A model generated the notes under the pieces. That model had not been told where the DNA came from. It saw only the letters and a program-made list of their open reading frames with translations, and ran no database searches. Shown one piece after another: positions 10,888-21,760 of a stretch of DNA of 61,238 nt. The stretch covers positions 1,467,412-1,528,649 of the forward strand of contig FN649749.1 of the NCBI GenBank assembly GCA_000310025.1, read 5' to 3'. Position 1 is the stretch's first letter, and every line of letters starts with the position of its first letter. This DNA is from Ectocarpus siliculosus (lineage: Eukaryota; Sar; Phaeophyceae; Ectocarpales; Ectocarpaceae). The position numbers and the translations under genes were made by a program.

Positions 10888-11153
10888 AAAATTCGATCAA
10901 GTCCCAAACGAAAACTCTTTTCTCTCGCTGCTGCTTTGCTTCACTGCCTTTGCGGGCGATGCAACGTTTTTCCCTTCGAGGTCCTCGGCTTCCCAAGGAT
11001 CCCAAAAGCTTCTGCCAACCTCTCTCTCTTCTCTGTATCCTGTACATAGCTATACCCCCGTGTACCCTTTTTTGTCTCTCGCCGCTCTTTCACGAAATTT
11101 CCGATACGCTTCCACAAACCACGGATTCACGGTTATACCGAATCCTTCGTTTT
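10888..11153. repeat. Terminal direct repeat, right copy (5' end of the recombinase element)
   Basis: Second copy of the 266-bp repeat at 4879-5144. The Gag-like start at 10869 lies only 18 bp inside it, so the repeat probably serves as promoter and 5' leader of the element. Confidence 0.95.
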
Positions 11154-11765
11154 TTTTGCGCCCTGCTCTCTGAACGGCACTGTCACTTTGCGCGCCAATG
11201 ACGTGCGTCCAACAAAAAAAAAAGTTTAGCCCATTCCAATCATTTATCAAGCCGGTGCCCCTCGAGTACCCTTCACGCGAGGACTTAAAGAGCACCTAAC
11301 CGCTAGTCTCGAGTGGATATCCTCTTCGATTCTATGAGCAATCCATTTTGTTTGAATTTCCCGTTTGGTCCTGACAGCGTCTTCAGGTCACCATTAGACT
11401 CTGACCGGCGAGGTCTACCATGTATGACCGAGGGTCACCTTTGCCGCGGGGTGTGTCTACGTGGAGCCGAACGACTAACTTGTGTGCTGCTCCTGCTACC
11501 GCCCCCTTGCTCAGATGCTCCTGGCGTGCTCCTGCGAGCGTTGAGGGGTGTGTGCGAGGAAGCGCGCCCAAAAAGCACAGGCTCGGGACGTCGGGGCATG
11601 ATCCGTGTCGGGCCGTATGCGGCGAAACATCATAAATCGAATCTTATCATCGAATGTTATCTTCACAAATCTTCGCTTCCTCGTGCAAACCGGAAGTATT
11701 GTAGAACATGAGCATGCCGAAATCATGTGCGCACTCCCAGCCCATCTGGCACGATACTCCAAACA
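11154..11765. other. Spacer upstream of the phosphodiesterase gene
   Basis: No gene supported. It follows the recombinase element directly and holds an A-run (about 11211-11221). It presumably contains the promoter of the gene starting at 11766; no TATA-like or other core element stands out. Confidence 0.5.
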
Positions 11766-14700
11766 ATGGCTGCCGCTCGCGTGATCCTGCTTGTATCCCT
11801 GTTAGCCCTCGCGGCCCCGGCCGCTGCCGGCTACAGCAAGTGGCGGCACAGATGGAGAAATGATGCCGAAGTTGGTTACCGGCCGGAGTTCTTGGTTTCC
11901 CGCATGGACGACAGCGATCTCAAGACCGAGTTGGAGGCGTGCGACGTCGACATGACCCAGCACAAGTTCTCTATCGGCCACCGCGGGGCGTGCCTGCAGT
12001 ACCCCGAGCACACGAGGGAGTCGTACGAGGCCGCGACCAAGCAGGGCGCGGGCATCATCGAGTGCGACGTGAGTTTTTGCGCGACATACCTGCTGGTGTG
12101 ATTCAGGATGCTGTGTTAACTGTCCAGGGTCAAATTGAGGAGCTTGATGAAAAACGAAAGGCAACAAAGATATGAAAAACTGAAAGGAGAGGTATGCTAA
12201 CATGCAGCCAAATACACAAGATGGCCACCGAACTACCTTGAGCCTGTTACCCACAAGGGAGATGTCGCTGTGTGCTGATCGGGAAACCGTAATAGGACAG
12301 GTAGTCTTCGCTGACGCTATGAATTCATTGCTATCTTACGTACATGTACACTCTTTTCTCTATGTGAGAGATGGATTTGTTGTGCCGTACTCCGAAAAAA
12401 AGAGGTGCGCGGAAACACGATCAGTCAGATTCCACGAGTAAGATAGACTGTATAAACAGACCGGAACGGTTTCTAATTGAAGACAACAACAACAACAACA
12501 ACAACAACAATAAACAAAATGCAATAAAGGACGGCCGCAAATTCAGATTCAAGCCCAGCTGGGAAACACTCCACAAGGATGGCCGCTCGTGATAATAGCG
12601 TCAAAAGTGGGAACATCAATCGATCAGCTCGTCCTCTCACCCTGCAGAGCCCAGACTACAGCAGTGCACTCTAGGATACCCTCGTCTACAAGCTAAGGTC
12701 ATCGAGAAAATAAGAAACTGGGTTCGAACTCCTGTCCTTCGTAAGGACAATCGTTCATTATGCACCCTATATACAAACTACCAAACGTGACGGGATTATA
12801 TGGCGGTGTGGCGACATGGCTGTACTGTAGTATGGTGGTACTTTCTCGGCAGTACGGCGATACGTCGATACTTTTTTGGAGGTTTCCGGTACGTTCTTTG
12901 GTGGTACTTTCGCGGCAGTCACGCACCATGACGACGGTACGTTTTCGGCGGGAGGTGGTATTTCGTTTTTCGGCGGTACTCGTTCGCCGGTTCCCTGTAC
13001 CACTGAAAGCCGGGGTTGAAATGACCGCCGGTACCGGGACCACCCACAACGGCAGGAACTTTCCCGAGGTGTACTCTGAAAATTCGCCCTTTCGTGACTC
13101 CGAGCGTTCAGTTGATGGTACGGCGGTAATGTGTGTTTGGGGAGGTGTTTTCGTTTGGGTTGTGTGTGTTTGTTGGTGACTTCGTGCATCAGATCTACCC
13201 CATGTTATCAGCCCCACTCTAATGCAGACGGCCGGAAATGGTGGCGGGGCCCCGGGCAAGGCAATTAGGGGCCCCGTGCATATGTCGTCCCCTTACCGTT
13301 CCTTTAGTCCCCGATCGGATTTCCAAGTACAACGCTCCCTCCATCTATCTCTCTCTTCAAGTGACATTTGATGGGCAGTGTAGGGTTTTGCGGTGACTTT
13401 TCTTTTCGCCTGTGTGTGGGTTGAGATTGCAGCTGGTTTGGCGGAAAAAGAACTAGCACGAGGGAGAGAGACAGAGACAGAGACACAAGAGGACAGAAAG
13501 TAGCAGAGGAAATGAGAGAGAGCGTTACTGCTGCTCCGCTCCGTCAGAGACATTGAGAATATGTGTCGATAATTCTTCGGGCTGAAAATTTGAAATACAA
13601 CAATTTCCCAGTCTTCAAAGGGTTAAGAGGTGCTGGATGTTGACGTTTGCTTGAAAGTGCACATGGTATGCAACAACTCTCTGAACATCGCATAGACGCT
13701 GCATAAAAGCTGCTGCTGATAATGATGGTGATGATTCTTATGCTGATGCTGCTGTCCACTCCTCTCTTTTCAATCGATGTCCCCGTCGCACAGGTCACCT
13801 TCACCAAGGACAGGGAGCTCGTGTGTCGCCACGCCCAGTGCGATCTTCACACCACCACCAACATCTTGGTGGGTGAGGCCGGAAAACAAAAATATACTGG
13901 AGAGTTTGCGATAGTCAATTTTTCGTCAAATCGTCGAAAGTAGGGGGAATAGAAACCGACGGCAAAAAAAAGTTGGTTCCCAAATTTTTCCACATGTGGG
14001 TTGCGTGGTTGGCAAGACTGGTATCAACATTTGATAGTGTCCAGCTTCTGTTGGTCATGCCTCCGTCTCGCTGTGGTTGATCAAGGCGTTCCGACAGCAC
14101 TTCGGTTGGTCGAAAACACATCAATTCAACCCTTGCCAGAGAGAACAATCACACACACAGCAGGTCGGCACGTCCAATTTATTAGTGAAGGCCCCCGCAC
14201 ACCCCGCAGATAGATTCAGTTGATAGGTGAGAGGAGAGCGCGCTATTTTGTGAGGAGGCCCAGGTTGATCACAAGCATGCCCCGATGCGAAGCAGCAGTG
14301 GCTGTGCCGGGGGCGCGGGAAAAAGAAGCAACGGATGAATGCGGCTCAGGGGTCAGGATGATGCCTAATCCACGCACGTTGCCATTAACTGTCCGCGCCA
14401 CAAAGCATCCGAAGAAGACAATCGACTTAACGAGATTTCACCAATTATTAACAATTGGCTGTTATACAATATTGTTTCCCGCGATATTTATCCGGATGAT
14501 GAAACTACGGTTGCCGTCGCGACCATCGTACCTGTTTGTTGGAGGAAGAGAAGTGCTTACCCCGTTGGCGAGACAATGTAGTTGTCGGAACGTTCTCGGT
14601 ACGCAAAGGAGTTTCAACGTTCTCAGAGGTGCCTCGTTTTTGCTCGAAGTTCCTTTGAATGTTATTCACGAATCGGTGGGGGGGGGGCGATCGATAATAA

Positions 14701-17700
14701 CGGCCGTTACTGGTCTGCTGTTTGCAGGGTTTCGGACTTCCGGGTAGGGGGCTTTGAGCGTGCCGTAAAACTCCCACATACGTATATGGGTAGGGCTTTG
14801 GCATGGTTCCAAAGCTAGCATGTGGAGTCGTACGCGCGTATCTCACCGACATTCTTCGGGTTCCGTGTCAAACGTTTATTGTATCCCTGGGTATTGTGCA
14901 TGCCAAGTGTCAGAAGGAAGGTTCGGGTTCAGAAGTATTGGTGGTGGGGTATAAGCTGCCCATGCATTCAGAACTCGGTGCATACCGGGATAACAGGGCG
15001 TTGAATGTGTTGCAGAACGCTTTTCGTGATCGGACACAGGAGGGCGCCCCGAAAAAAACTCCGGGTTGCGGCTGGAGGCACCATTGAAACGTACTCGTCA
15101 CCGTTTGTGCGAAGCGATTCATGGTGAAGAACAACTTAGGTGTCCAACACTCGCCCCAACCATCTCACCATGTTTTCATCCGTGCAATCGGTACATTGGT
15201 ATCTCCTATTCTCCCGTGTACGATGTACTGGTAGCATGCAGGGCACCAGCAGCTGGCTCTCATCATACGCATACGGAATTGCCATAACCCTCCCCACCTC
15301 CCTTAGACACCCGTCCTAAGCAAGATAAAAAGACGGCGCTTATCCTCCTTCCCCCCGCACAAATTTCTGTCCAACCCCAAACCTTCTCCTCCAGGCCACG
15401 GACCTCGCCGCCAAGTGCACCTCCCCGTTCGTGCCCGCCGACGCGGCTGCGGGGACCGACGCGACCGCCACGTGCTGCACCAGCGACATCACCCTCGCCG
15501 AGTTCCGCACCCTTTGCGGAAAGATGGACGCCTCAGACGCCTCCGCCACCACGGTCGAGGAGTACCTGGGCGGCACGGCCAACTTCCGCACCGACCTGTA
15601 CTCGTCCTGCGGAACCCTCATGACCCACGCGGAATCCATCAAGCTCATCGACGGCCTCGGCGCGAAGTTCACCCCCGAGCTCAAGTCCCCTTCTGTTGAG
15701 ATGGTGAGCTGTGCGTTCTTGGTGGCTTGTTTCGTTGGTTCGCTCCTCGAGCCGCTTCGAGAGCAGGAGGAGGGAAAAGAGGACGCGTTAAAGTGCCAAA
15801 CGAAAATGGGGGCCTGGGGCGGGTGGGGGGCGGATAGGTAAAAACAGTGTTGTTCTAGGGATGATTTCGATACGATCGTAGAAAATTTGAACTCATCTGA
15901 TATCAGTAGATAGAGTGACTGGTGGATAGGGACGGGGAGATCCACGCTCTCCCGAAAGAACTGACGCTCGTTATGAATGATGCCTTGGGGTTCTTGAAGA
16001 ACCGTCCTCCAGCCGTATCGTGTGGGCGAATCTTAGATAATATCAGAGGTCAAGGGTCTGTCGAGACGCGATGGCCGTAGACAAGTCCCATGCGCTACGA
16101 TGAAAATATTTTGTTGCCTCTCGCACGCTGAAAACTGGTCTGGTAACGGTTGGTTGTGAACGCCCCTTATGACAACAAGTCTTGACTGCGTACTTTGCGT
16201 GCAAGTACTATCATCAGTAAAATACTGAAGTATACCGCATTTCTACTACTTGATCATAGAATAGATATCGGAAAGGTGAATTGCAATTAGATGGGTTTTC
16301 AACACTAGCAGTCAGTATGCCCATTTCACACACGAAATCAACCATTTGTTGTTTATGTGGTTTGTCATGCAGACCATTTGCTTGGCACAAGAAAGCGTAA
16401 GCTATGAACAAAGAATGCTTGCAGCAAACTCTACAAGCTCAAAGCGAAAAATTCAAAACATTCAGCTTGTTAACTCGCTGCTGCTGTTGTTGCTACGTGC
16501 CCATCCGTATACATGCAGCAGTCTGGAAAATTCAAGACAAGCAAACACCTCGCATGTCTCTACAGCCAGGAGTGGACGAGAACTCCAAAGTAGCTGCGGT
16601 CCAGGGCCAGTAACATTCGCAACCCCACTAAACTATTTTTTTTTAACTCGTCCTCATCAGGCTGCTCCTCCCCGCCGTCGCTGTCGACGAAGGCCAATCG
16701 GCGCCGTTTCTTGCCCTTGCCTGAGAAGCGGCGAAATCAGGGTCATGGCAAAACCGATGCGTAGAGGAAAAAATAGGATTTTGAAGCTGATGTACCGGGA
16801 AAACTCACATGATCGGTGTCTTATCAGCACAGATGACGCCCGAACTTAAAGAACCGCCTATTTTGCCGAGGCTCGATGCCTATTGGCTGCCTCAAATTGA
16901 GCAACTGTTCTTATTCTCAAAGTTCTTAGTTCGAGCAGGCATACCCGTATGATAAACGGGGTTCTTGTTCTTATTTCTACTCCGAGGGCCCCATTCAGAG
17001 GACACCGGGTTCTTGTTTCCTGGTTGGATTCAACCTGACACTTGAGAGCAGGGTGTTCACAAAACAGAGTTACAATAGAACGTCGCTCAACAAAGACCTC
17101 TTGACCCGACGTACCGAGCTTCCGTGATCACGATAGGGTAGAAATACAGACGCGGCATCGCCTAAGTATTGAAACATCCGAGCAAACATTGAACCATTTA
17201 GAGGTCCACAAGGGTCACGTTCGGCGTGATCGTCCTCCCCGCTCTACGGCGCTCTCCTCAAGCAAGCCCACGGCCCTACCACCGCACCCACCCGCATCTC
17301 CACTGTACTCGTCCAACGGCAATTTCATTCGGGGCTCGAAATGCACACGGTAGTAGTAGTCGTAAAGGTGGCGGGTAGGCTCCTGAGACTGCCGAATGGT
17401 CAGATCGCCTAACCAGCCCATGCTCAGGTTCACGAGTACTCCACGCTGCAGAAACGAACGGTCAAGAGCAGCGAGTTTAGACGCTTGACCTGGAAAACCG
17501 GTGGGTGCGACGAAGGAAGAGGCGTCGGTAAGCATTCGTCGCCCCCACATCGACTCGATAGCCTCCCAATCTGACTTCGTGGGCAGTTACCAGCAATGGC
17601 ATGTTTTTTGATGGCCTCGAAGAAAGTGTCGATCAAGAATGACACCTATTCCTTTCAACTTTGACAGTTGCCCGAGCCCCTTCAATGTTTTGAAGGGGCT

Positions 17701-20305
17701 CTCGTGCATGGCACGCAGCGTGGCAGGCACCCCAGTGTCACGAGACAGGGATATCCTTGTTCAACAAAGCTAACCACCATCCCCACCCCCCCTTCCCCCT
17801 CGGCACCGACCAAGGTAATATGTGAAGGCGGCTCCGAGTACAAAGACCGGGTTTATGTGTACTGTAGTTGTGGAATGTCTGTTGTACAAGGAAAGAAAAT
17901 TGTACATGACTGAGCGGGGGAAAGTAGAAGGAAAATACAGGGAGATATTTGAGGCATGGAATAGCCGGGAGAAGACGGTAGCTGTACTGGGGCATAGAAA
18001 GTAGGTTGAAGAGGCGGGAAGTGATGCCGGTTGGAGAGACACGCTAGGGAAAACATGTGTTAGACACTTTTAGCAAAGTAGTAAGAAGGAGCGATTGGCC
18101 ATCGGTCTTCGGTCCTGTGGGAACAGTTCTCCGTCCTCTCGAGGACCCGTGGTCAATGGTGTAGCCGCTAAGGTATGCAAAACAAAAGAGTGCGCCCCCC
18201 TCCCCCCCCCTCCGCACCAGTAATATTTGAAACGGAGTTCCCCTCCTCGCGGCTGATCTGAAACCGCCGGTGGGTGGGATCACCGTGCCCCCCGTGAGCA
18301 ACCCCTCACCACCTTCATGGGTTCTTATCTTGCAGCTGCCGCGCTTTTTGGGGTCTGTTTTTACCTGAATGCGCATGGTACACCACAATTGCGGGTTCTT
18401 GTACTTTATTCCACGCCGGAACTGAGCGCGTGTTCTTATGGCCAAGTTCTTAAATTTTGATTTTTTTTCCGAGGCTTCATTTCTCAACTGCTACGTTCTT
18501 AAGTGCGAGCGCCACCTGCATGAGCCAAACTTGTCGAAGTTGATCTGTGTTCGATTCTTGATATAGTTTGGATCTACAGGCTTGTCACGTACAACCGCGA
18601 TGCGCGTTGCTATGATTTTACGGAGCCCCTCGCGAAGATCAGAATTGAAGCGTGGTTCAGCTGCGAGCATTTCGGCTATGATTCAGCCGTTGAGTCAAGA
18701 AATTCCGGACGCTATTCTAAATCACTTTTGTCATGTCCCCTTCGCATGCTAGTGAACGTAGTGAGTACATCAATGAGAGTACAGTTGGGAAAGAGTGTCG
18801 TCACAAAGTTCAGGTGCTGCAAAAATTCGTGCGTGGCGCAAAAATCGATTTGCTTCGACTTGGGAACCAGAAACAACACGATAAAACTAAAAACACCCCC
18901 AGGTCTGCTCTCTTGTTAGACTGTTACATCGCGCGATTACAAACAAGCTCTCACCCTGGGAGGGCTAGGTAGACTCCCAATCTGAATTGCTGGCAGTTGC
19001 AGATGACGATTCATCACTCGAAGACGTGATCATGTTCGTCACCTCCACCCTCTCTGAGTTGCCCTGGCTCGAGAGCAGATCTGGGGGTGTTTTAGCCATA
19101 TCGTGTTTTTGGCTCCAAGTCGAAGCAAATCGATTTATTGCGCGGCCATACCATACACATCCTCCGCATCAAGCATCTGTCTATGTCGGAGTCTTCGAGA
19201 ACGTCGCACCCCACAGCAGAAACCACATCAGCCGGCACTACAGTAAATATCCTCGCCGAAAAACTGCGAAACGAACGTTTCTTCGCCTTTCCCATTCTTC
19301 AGCATTTGCAGTGCCTATTGAAGTCGTGGTCTCACAAGGCCTTTCGTCCCCGCCCTACCTTCAGTTTGTTCTGTCCACAGTTCCGTTGAGTTCTAGGTAT
19401 CCTTGGTCAAACATTGTTGTTGCGTCCCGCGTGCGTCCCTCATCGTTTGAGCAGCCCTTTGAGGGGGACTACACCCAAGAGAACTACGCCCAGCAGATGA
19501 TCGACGAGTATAAGGCGAGCGGCATCGAGCCGGCCAAGGTTTGGGCGCAGAGCTTCAACCTCGCGGACGTGGAGTACTGGATCGCGGCGGAGCCCGAATT
19601 CGGGGAACAGGCGGTCTTCCTCGAGGATCGGTTCGACGAGGGTGTGGAGGATCCCAACGACCCCACGACGTGGTCCGTGCAGATGGCCGACCTGGTTGCC
19701 AAGGGTGTAGAAGTGGTCGCTCCCCCGATGTGGGTCCTGGTGACCCTGGAGGACGGAGTGATCGTGCCTTCGAACTACGCCCACGAGGCGAACGCCGCCG
19801 GCCTTGACATCATCACGTGGACGCTCGAGCGCTCAGGCCTCCTGACGGACGGCGGCGGTTACTACTACCAGGTTCGCAGAGATGTGTCGTACGAGTGCAG
19901 GTTTGCATCATCCTCCGGAATATGTGCTTTTTATACAGTTTTTGTTGTCGTCGTTGGTGGTGGTGATTGTTGTAGTTGTGGGGATGATCTTCTGTTCCTA
20001 TTGTGCGACTCATCCAGCCGCCATCTGAGAAATATAAAGGTGTCGGCATCGCGAACGAGAATTTTTCGCGATCAAAAGATCTTGCCGACACTCACTCTCC
20101 GCTCCATCGGCGCTTTGATTTTGTTTCGTGTCCTACTTTCTTTCGCTGCTGCCTCCAGTCCGTAGCCGACGCCATCTTGAAGGACGCGGACATGCTGACA
20201 ATGTTGGACGTGCTCGCCCGCGACGTCGGAGTGATCGGAGTATTCACCGACTGGCCAGCCACCGTCACCCACTACGCCAACTGCGTCCTCGACTTCCTCG
20301 ACTAG
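11766..20305 (+). CDS. Secreted glycerophosphodiester phosphodiesterase (five exons)
   Basis: Exons 11766-12068, 13794-13868, 15395-15703, 19455-19871 and 20159-20305 join in phase at GT-AG sites to give 416 residues ending in TAG. Residues 1-22 form a signal peptide ([16 protein letters not shown]). Family GDPD signatures: H72-R73-G74 (catalytic His, substrate-binding Arg), metal-binding E99 and D101 in IIECDV, and the second His H114 in [12 protein letters not shown]. Later TIM-barrel strands include [15 protein letters not shown] and [10 protein letters not shown]. The family hydrolyses glycerophosphodiesters to glycerol-3-phosphate and an alcohol. With a signal peptide and no anchor it should act outside the cell or in the secretory system, perhaps in phosphate scavenging (inference). 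Introns are 1725, 1526, 3751 and 287 bp; intron 3 hosts several mobile sequences. Start chosen because the ATG opens directly into the signal peptide. Confidence 0.94.
12069..13793 (+). other. Intron 1 of the phosphodiesterase gene
   Basis: Begins GTGAGT and ends GCACAG. It contains a dispersed repeat (12235-12415), a short AAC microsatellite (about 12483-12511), and a stretch (12830-13030) rich in GGTGGTACTTT-, GGCGGTAC- and GGTACGTT-like motifs that looks like a decayed short tandem repeat. No gene is supported inside. Confidence 0.75.
12235..12415 (+). repeat. Dispersed repeat, copy in intron 1
   Basis: Shares an ordered set of blocks with 29650-29840: TTGAGCCTGTTACCC, GACGCTATGAATTCATTGCTA, and GATGGATT-GTTGTG. 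Order and spacing are similar, so these are two copies of one interspersed element of unknown class. Confidence 0.7.
13869..15394 (+). other. Intron 2 of the phosphodiesterase gene
   Basis: Begins GTGGGT and ends CTCCAG after a C/T-rich stretch. I see no gene or clear repeat inside; there is a G10 homopolymer at about 14681-14690. Confidence 0.7.
17215..17590 (-). other. Unassigned ORF inside intron 3
   Basis: An open frame on the strand opposite the host gene: about 112 residues from the ATG at 17550, open upstream to a TAA near 17590. It encodes segments such as [28 protein letters not shown] and [12 protein letters not shown], which look protein-like, but I cannot place them in a family. 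The bases just upstream resemble 18974-19000 (both hold CTCCCAATCTGA followed by GGCAGTT), hinting that the region is mobile-element debris. Confidence 0.3.
18078..18212 (-). repeat. SINE-like repeat (tRNA-related), subfamily 1, copy in intron 3
   Basis: Closely matches 61108-61238: shared GCGATTGGCCATCGGT / ACGATTGGCCATCGGT, CCTCTCGAGGAC / CCTTTCGAGGAC, GTGGTCAA-GGT-TA and CCGCTAAGG-ATGCAAAAC, then a C-rich run. On the minus strand it reads like the 5' half of a tRNA (TTAGCGG-TA-ACC-TTGACC), which suggests a pol III A box. tRNA ancestry is inferred by eye. Confidence 0.6.
18837..19143. mobile_element. Inverted-repeat (MITE-like) element in intron 3
   Basis: Arms 18837-18912 and 19071-19143 are near-perfect inverted copies, about 73-76 bp each. 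Shared blocks are AAATCGATTTGCTTCGACTT, AACACGAT, AAAACACCCCCAG and TCTGCTCTC. The loop is about 158 bp. There is no coding capacity. Target duplications were not resolved. Confidence 0.75.
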
Positions 20306-21059
20306 ATGGATTCCTGAGAACCGATGGCTGGGTGAGGTCCCCGACAGCAGTGCGAAACAAGCCCACGTCTGAACTTGTCTGTATCAACAATAATGCTGTT
20401 TTGATTCGATCGCGTTATTTTCTCCGGCCCACCCATATCTTCTTTCGACGAACCCATCAGAGACTCTGACCCACCCGTTCTCCGACGCACACACTTGCTT
20501 CTTGACTCGTCCGTTTCTTTGACGCTCCCACTAGCTGCCTCCGTCCACTCATTTCTCTGGCCCACAAACCTCTCTGACGAACCCATTTTTCTTCGCAGGT
20601 TTCCCGGCGCCCCCATTTGCTCGTTCTGATCGCCTGCCCGCCCTCTAACTCCACAGGCTCCCCATATGGACGAAAATCCAGAGGAGCGGTGTAGCGCTAG
20701 CTCTTGAGGACATGTTCGTTCCTCGATTCTACGATGGTCGGTTCTACTATCCAACTTGGTTTTACCAGGGGTGGTGACGCTAATTGACCATGCTTTGAAC
20801 GGTATCACCGTAGCTGTGATTGTGCAGTAGGGAGCGGAATTGGTCTCGCTGGCCCCGTTAGAGAGAGTCGGGGAGATGGGGGATGGCTACGCTTTACGCT
20901 GTGGGCGAGACGGAGGTCGGTGCTCGGATGGTGTAGGTATTGTATCGCGGGAGAACTAAATTGTCCCCACGTTCTCGCGGTGCTGGATGGCCCGTTTTCG
21001 TTTCTCTCATACACTGTTTCGGTTGAGCTTGTACTGCCGTCTTGCTGCGTCCTTACTTT

Positions 21060-21760
21060 TCGATAACAGCGTTTCGGGCTGTTATCGATTAGACAGTCAG
21101 GCTCTCCAATGCCTTGGAATGGGATACATTCTGTAGCGATTCATTTGTACAATATTGACATTCAGGCTCTTGAGAGCCGTGGAATGGGATACCTTCTGTA
21201 GCGTTTGACTCGTTGAATCACCAGTTTTCTGTATAGGAGCGCACATACGGCCACCGAGGTCGCTCTCTCTGAGTTGCCTGCGATCGGTGTGTGTCCGTGC
21301 TTTCGAGGTACCCTTCGTGTGCCTTTTTTCTGGTTGACACAGGAATGTTACTATCTTGTGTACTATTATTCGCGAGAATATTTCTTCCTCATCCCGGAGA
21401 TGACGCGGGCGCCCACACAATCTTATACATGGATTCACTGTTATAAACGTGAATAGTTGACTGTTATAAGAGTCAGCTCACTCCTATAACAGTCATCGTT
21501 ATTTTCACTGTTATGACAGTCAGTTCACTCACTTTCACAAGAGTCAGCTGACTCTTATGAAAGTGAGGTGGGTGCACATTACTAACAGTCAGTTTGGGGA
21601 CTTTTATATAAGTGAAACGACTGTCAGCTGACCCTTATGAAAGTGAGATGTCAGTTCACACAGTCAGCTGACTCTTATGAAAGTGAGGTGGGTGCACATT
21701 ACTAACAGTCAGTTTGGGGACTTTTATAAAAGTGAAACGACTGTCGTGCAAAAGTCACCT
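21060..21760. repeat. Cluster of hairpins and palindromic direct repeats
   Basis: Contains CGATAACAGC...GCTGTTATCG (hairpin near 21060-21086); a two-copy block with GGAATGGGATAC-TTCTGTAGCG (21115-21205); an almost perfect palindrome centred on CAGCTG with arms of about 18 bp (CACTTTCA-AAGAGT, 21532-21567); and a direct duplication of about 70 bp (21554-21625 and 21672-21744) carrying GACTCTTATGAAAGTGAG and TTACTAACAGTCAGTTTGGG. The repeated theme is CTGTTATAA / GACTGTC / CAGCTGAC. Confidence 0.85.

Larger units (their letters stand above)
4879..11153 (-). mobile_element. Tyrosine-recombinase (DIRS/PAT/Ngaro-like) retrotransposon with 266-bp direct terminal repeats
   Basis: On the minus strand the order is terminal repeat, Gag-like ORF, reverse transcriptase, RNase H, tyrosine recombinase, terminal repeat. 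Neither a DDE integrase nor an aspartic protease is visible; both are expected to be absent in DIRS-order elements. The two 266-bp repeats look identical by eye. No target-site duplication is seen (left flank ends GTGGGTGGG, right flank starts TTTTGCGCC), as expected for recombinase-mediated insertion. DIRS elements have inverted termini while PAT and Ngaro have split direct repeats, so this is nearer the latter, although I could not find the second (B) repeat pair. The coding frames contain several frameshifts and stops, so this copy is non-autonomous. Confidence 0.88.
15704..19454 (+). other. Intron 3 of the phosphodiesterase gene
   Basis: A 3751-bp intron beginning GTGAGC and ending GAGCAG. 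Besides the separately listed ORF, SINE-like copy and inverted-repeat element, it holds scattered GTTCTTA/GTTCTTG motifs (for example around 16905-17010 and 18325-18500) that may mark another decayed repeat. The open frame that reads through its 3' end into exon 4 is non-coding upstream of 19455. Confidence 0.75.

Noticed and set aside
18987-20165. 392-codon open frame as a complete protein
   Set aside because: Only 19455-19871 is coding (exon 4 of the phosphodiesterase). The upstream and downstream parts are intron, shown by homology break points and splice sites.
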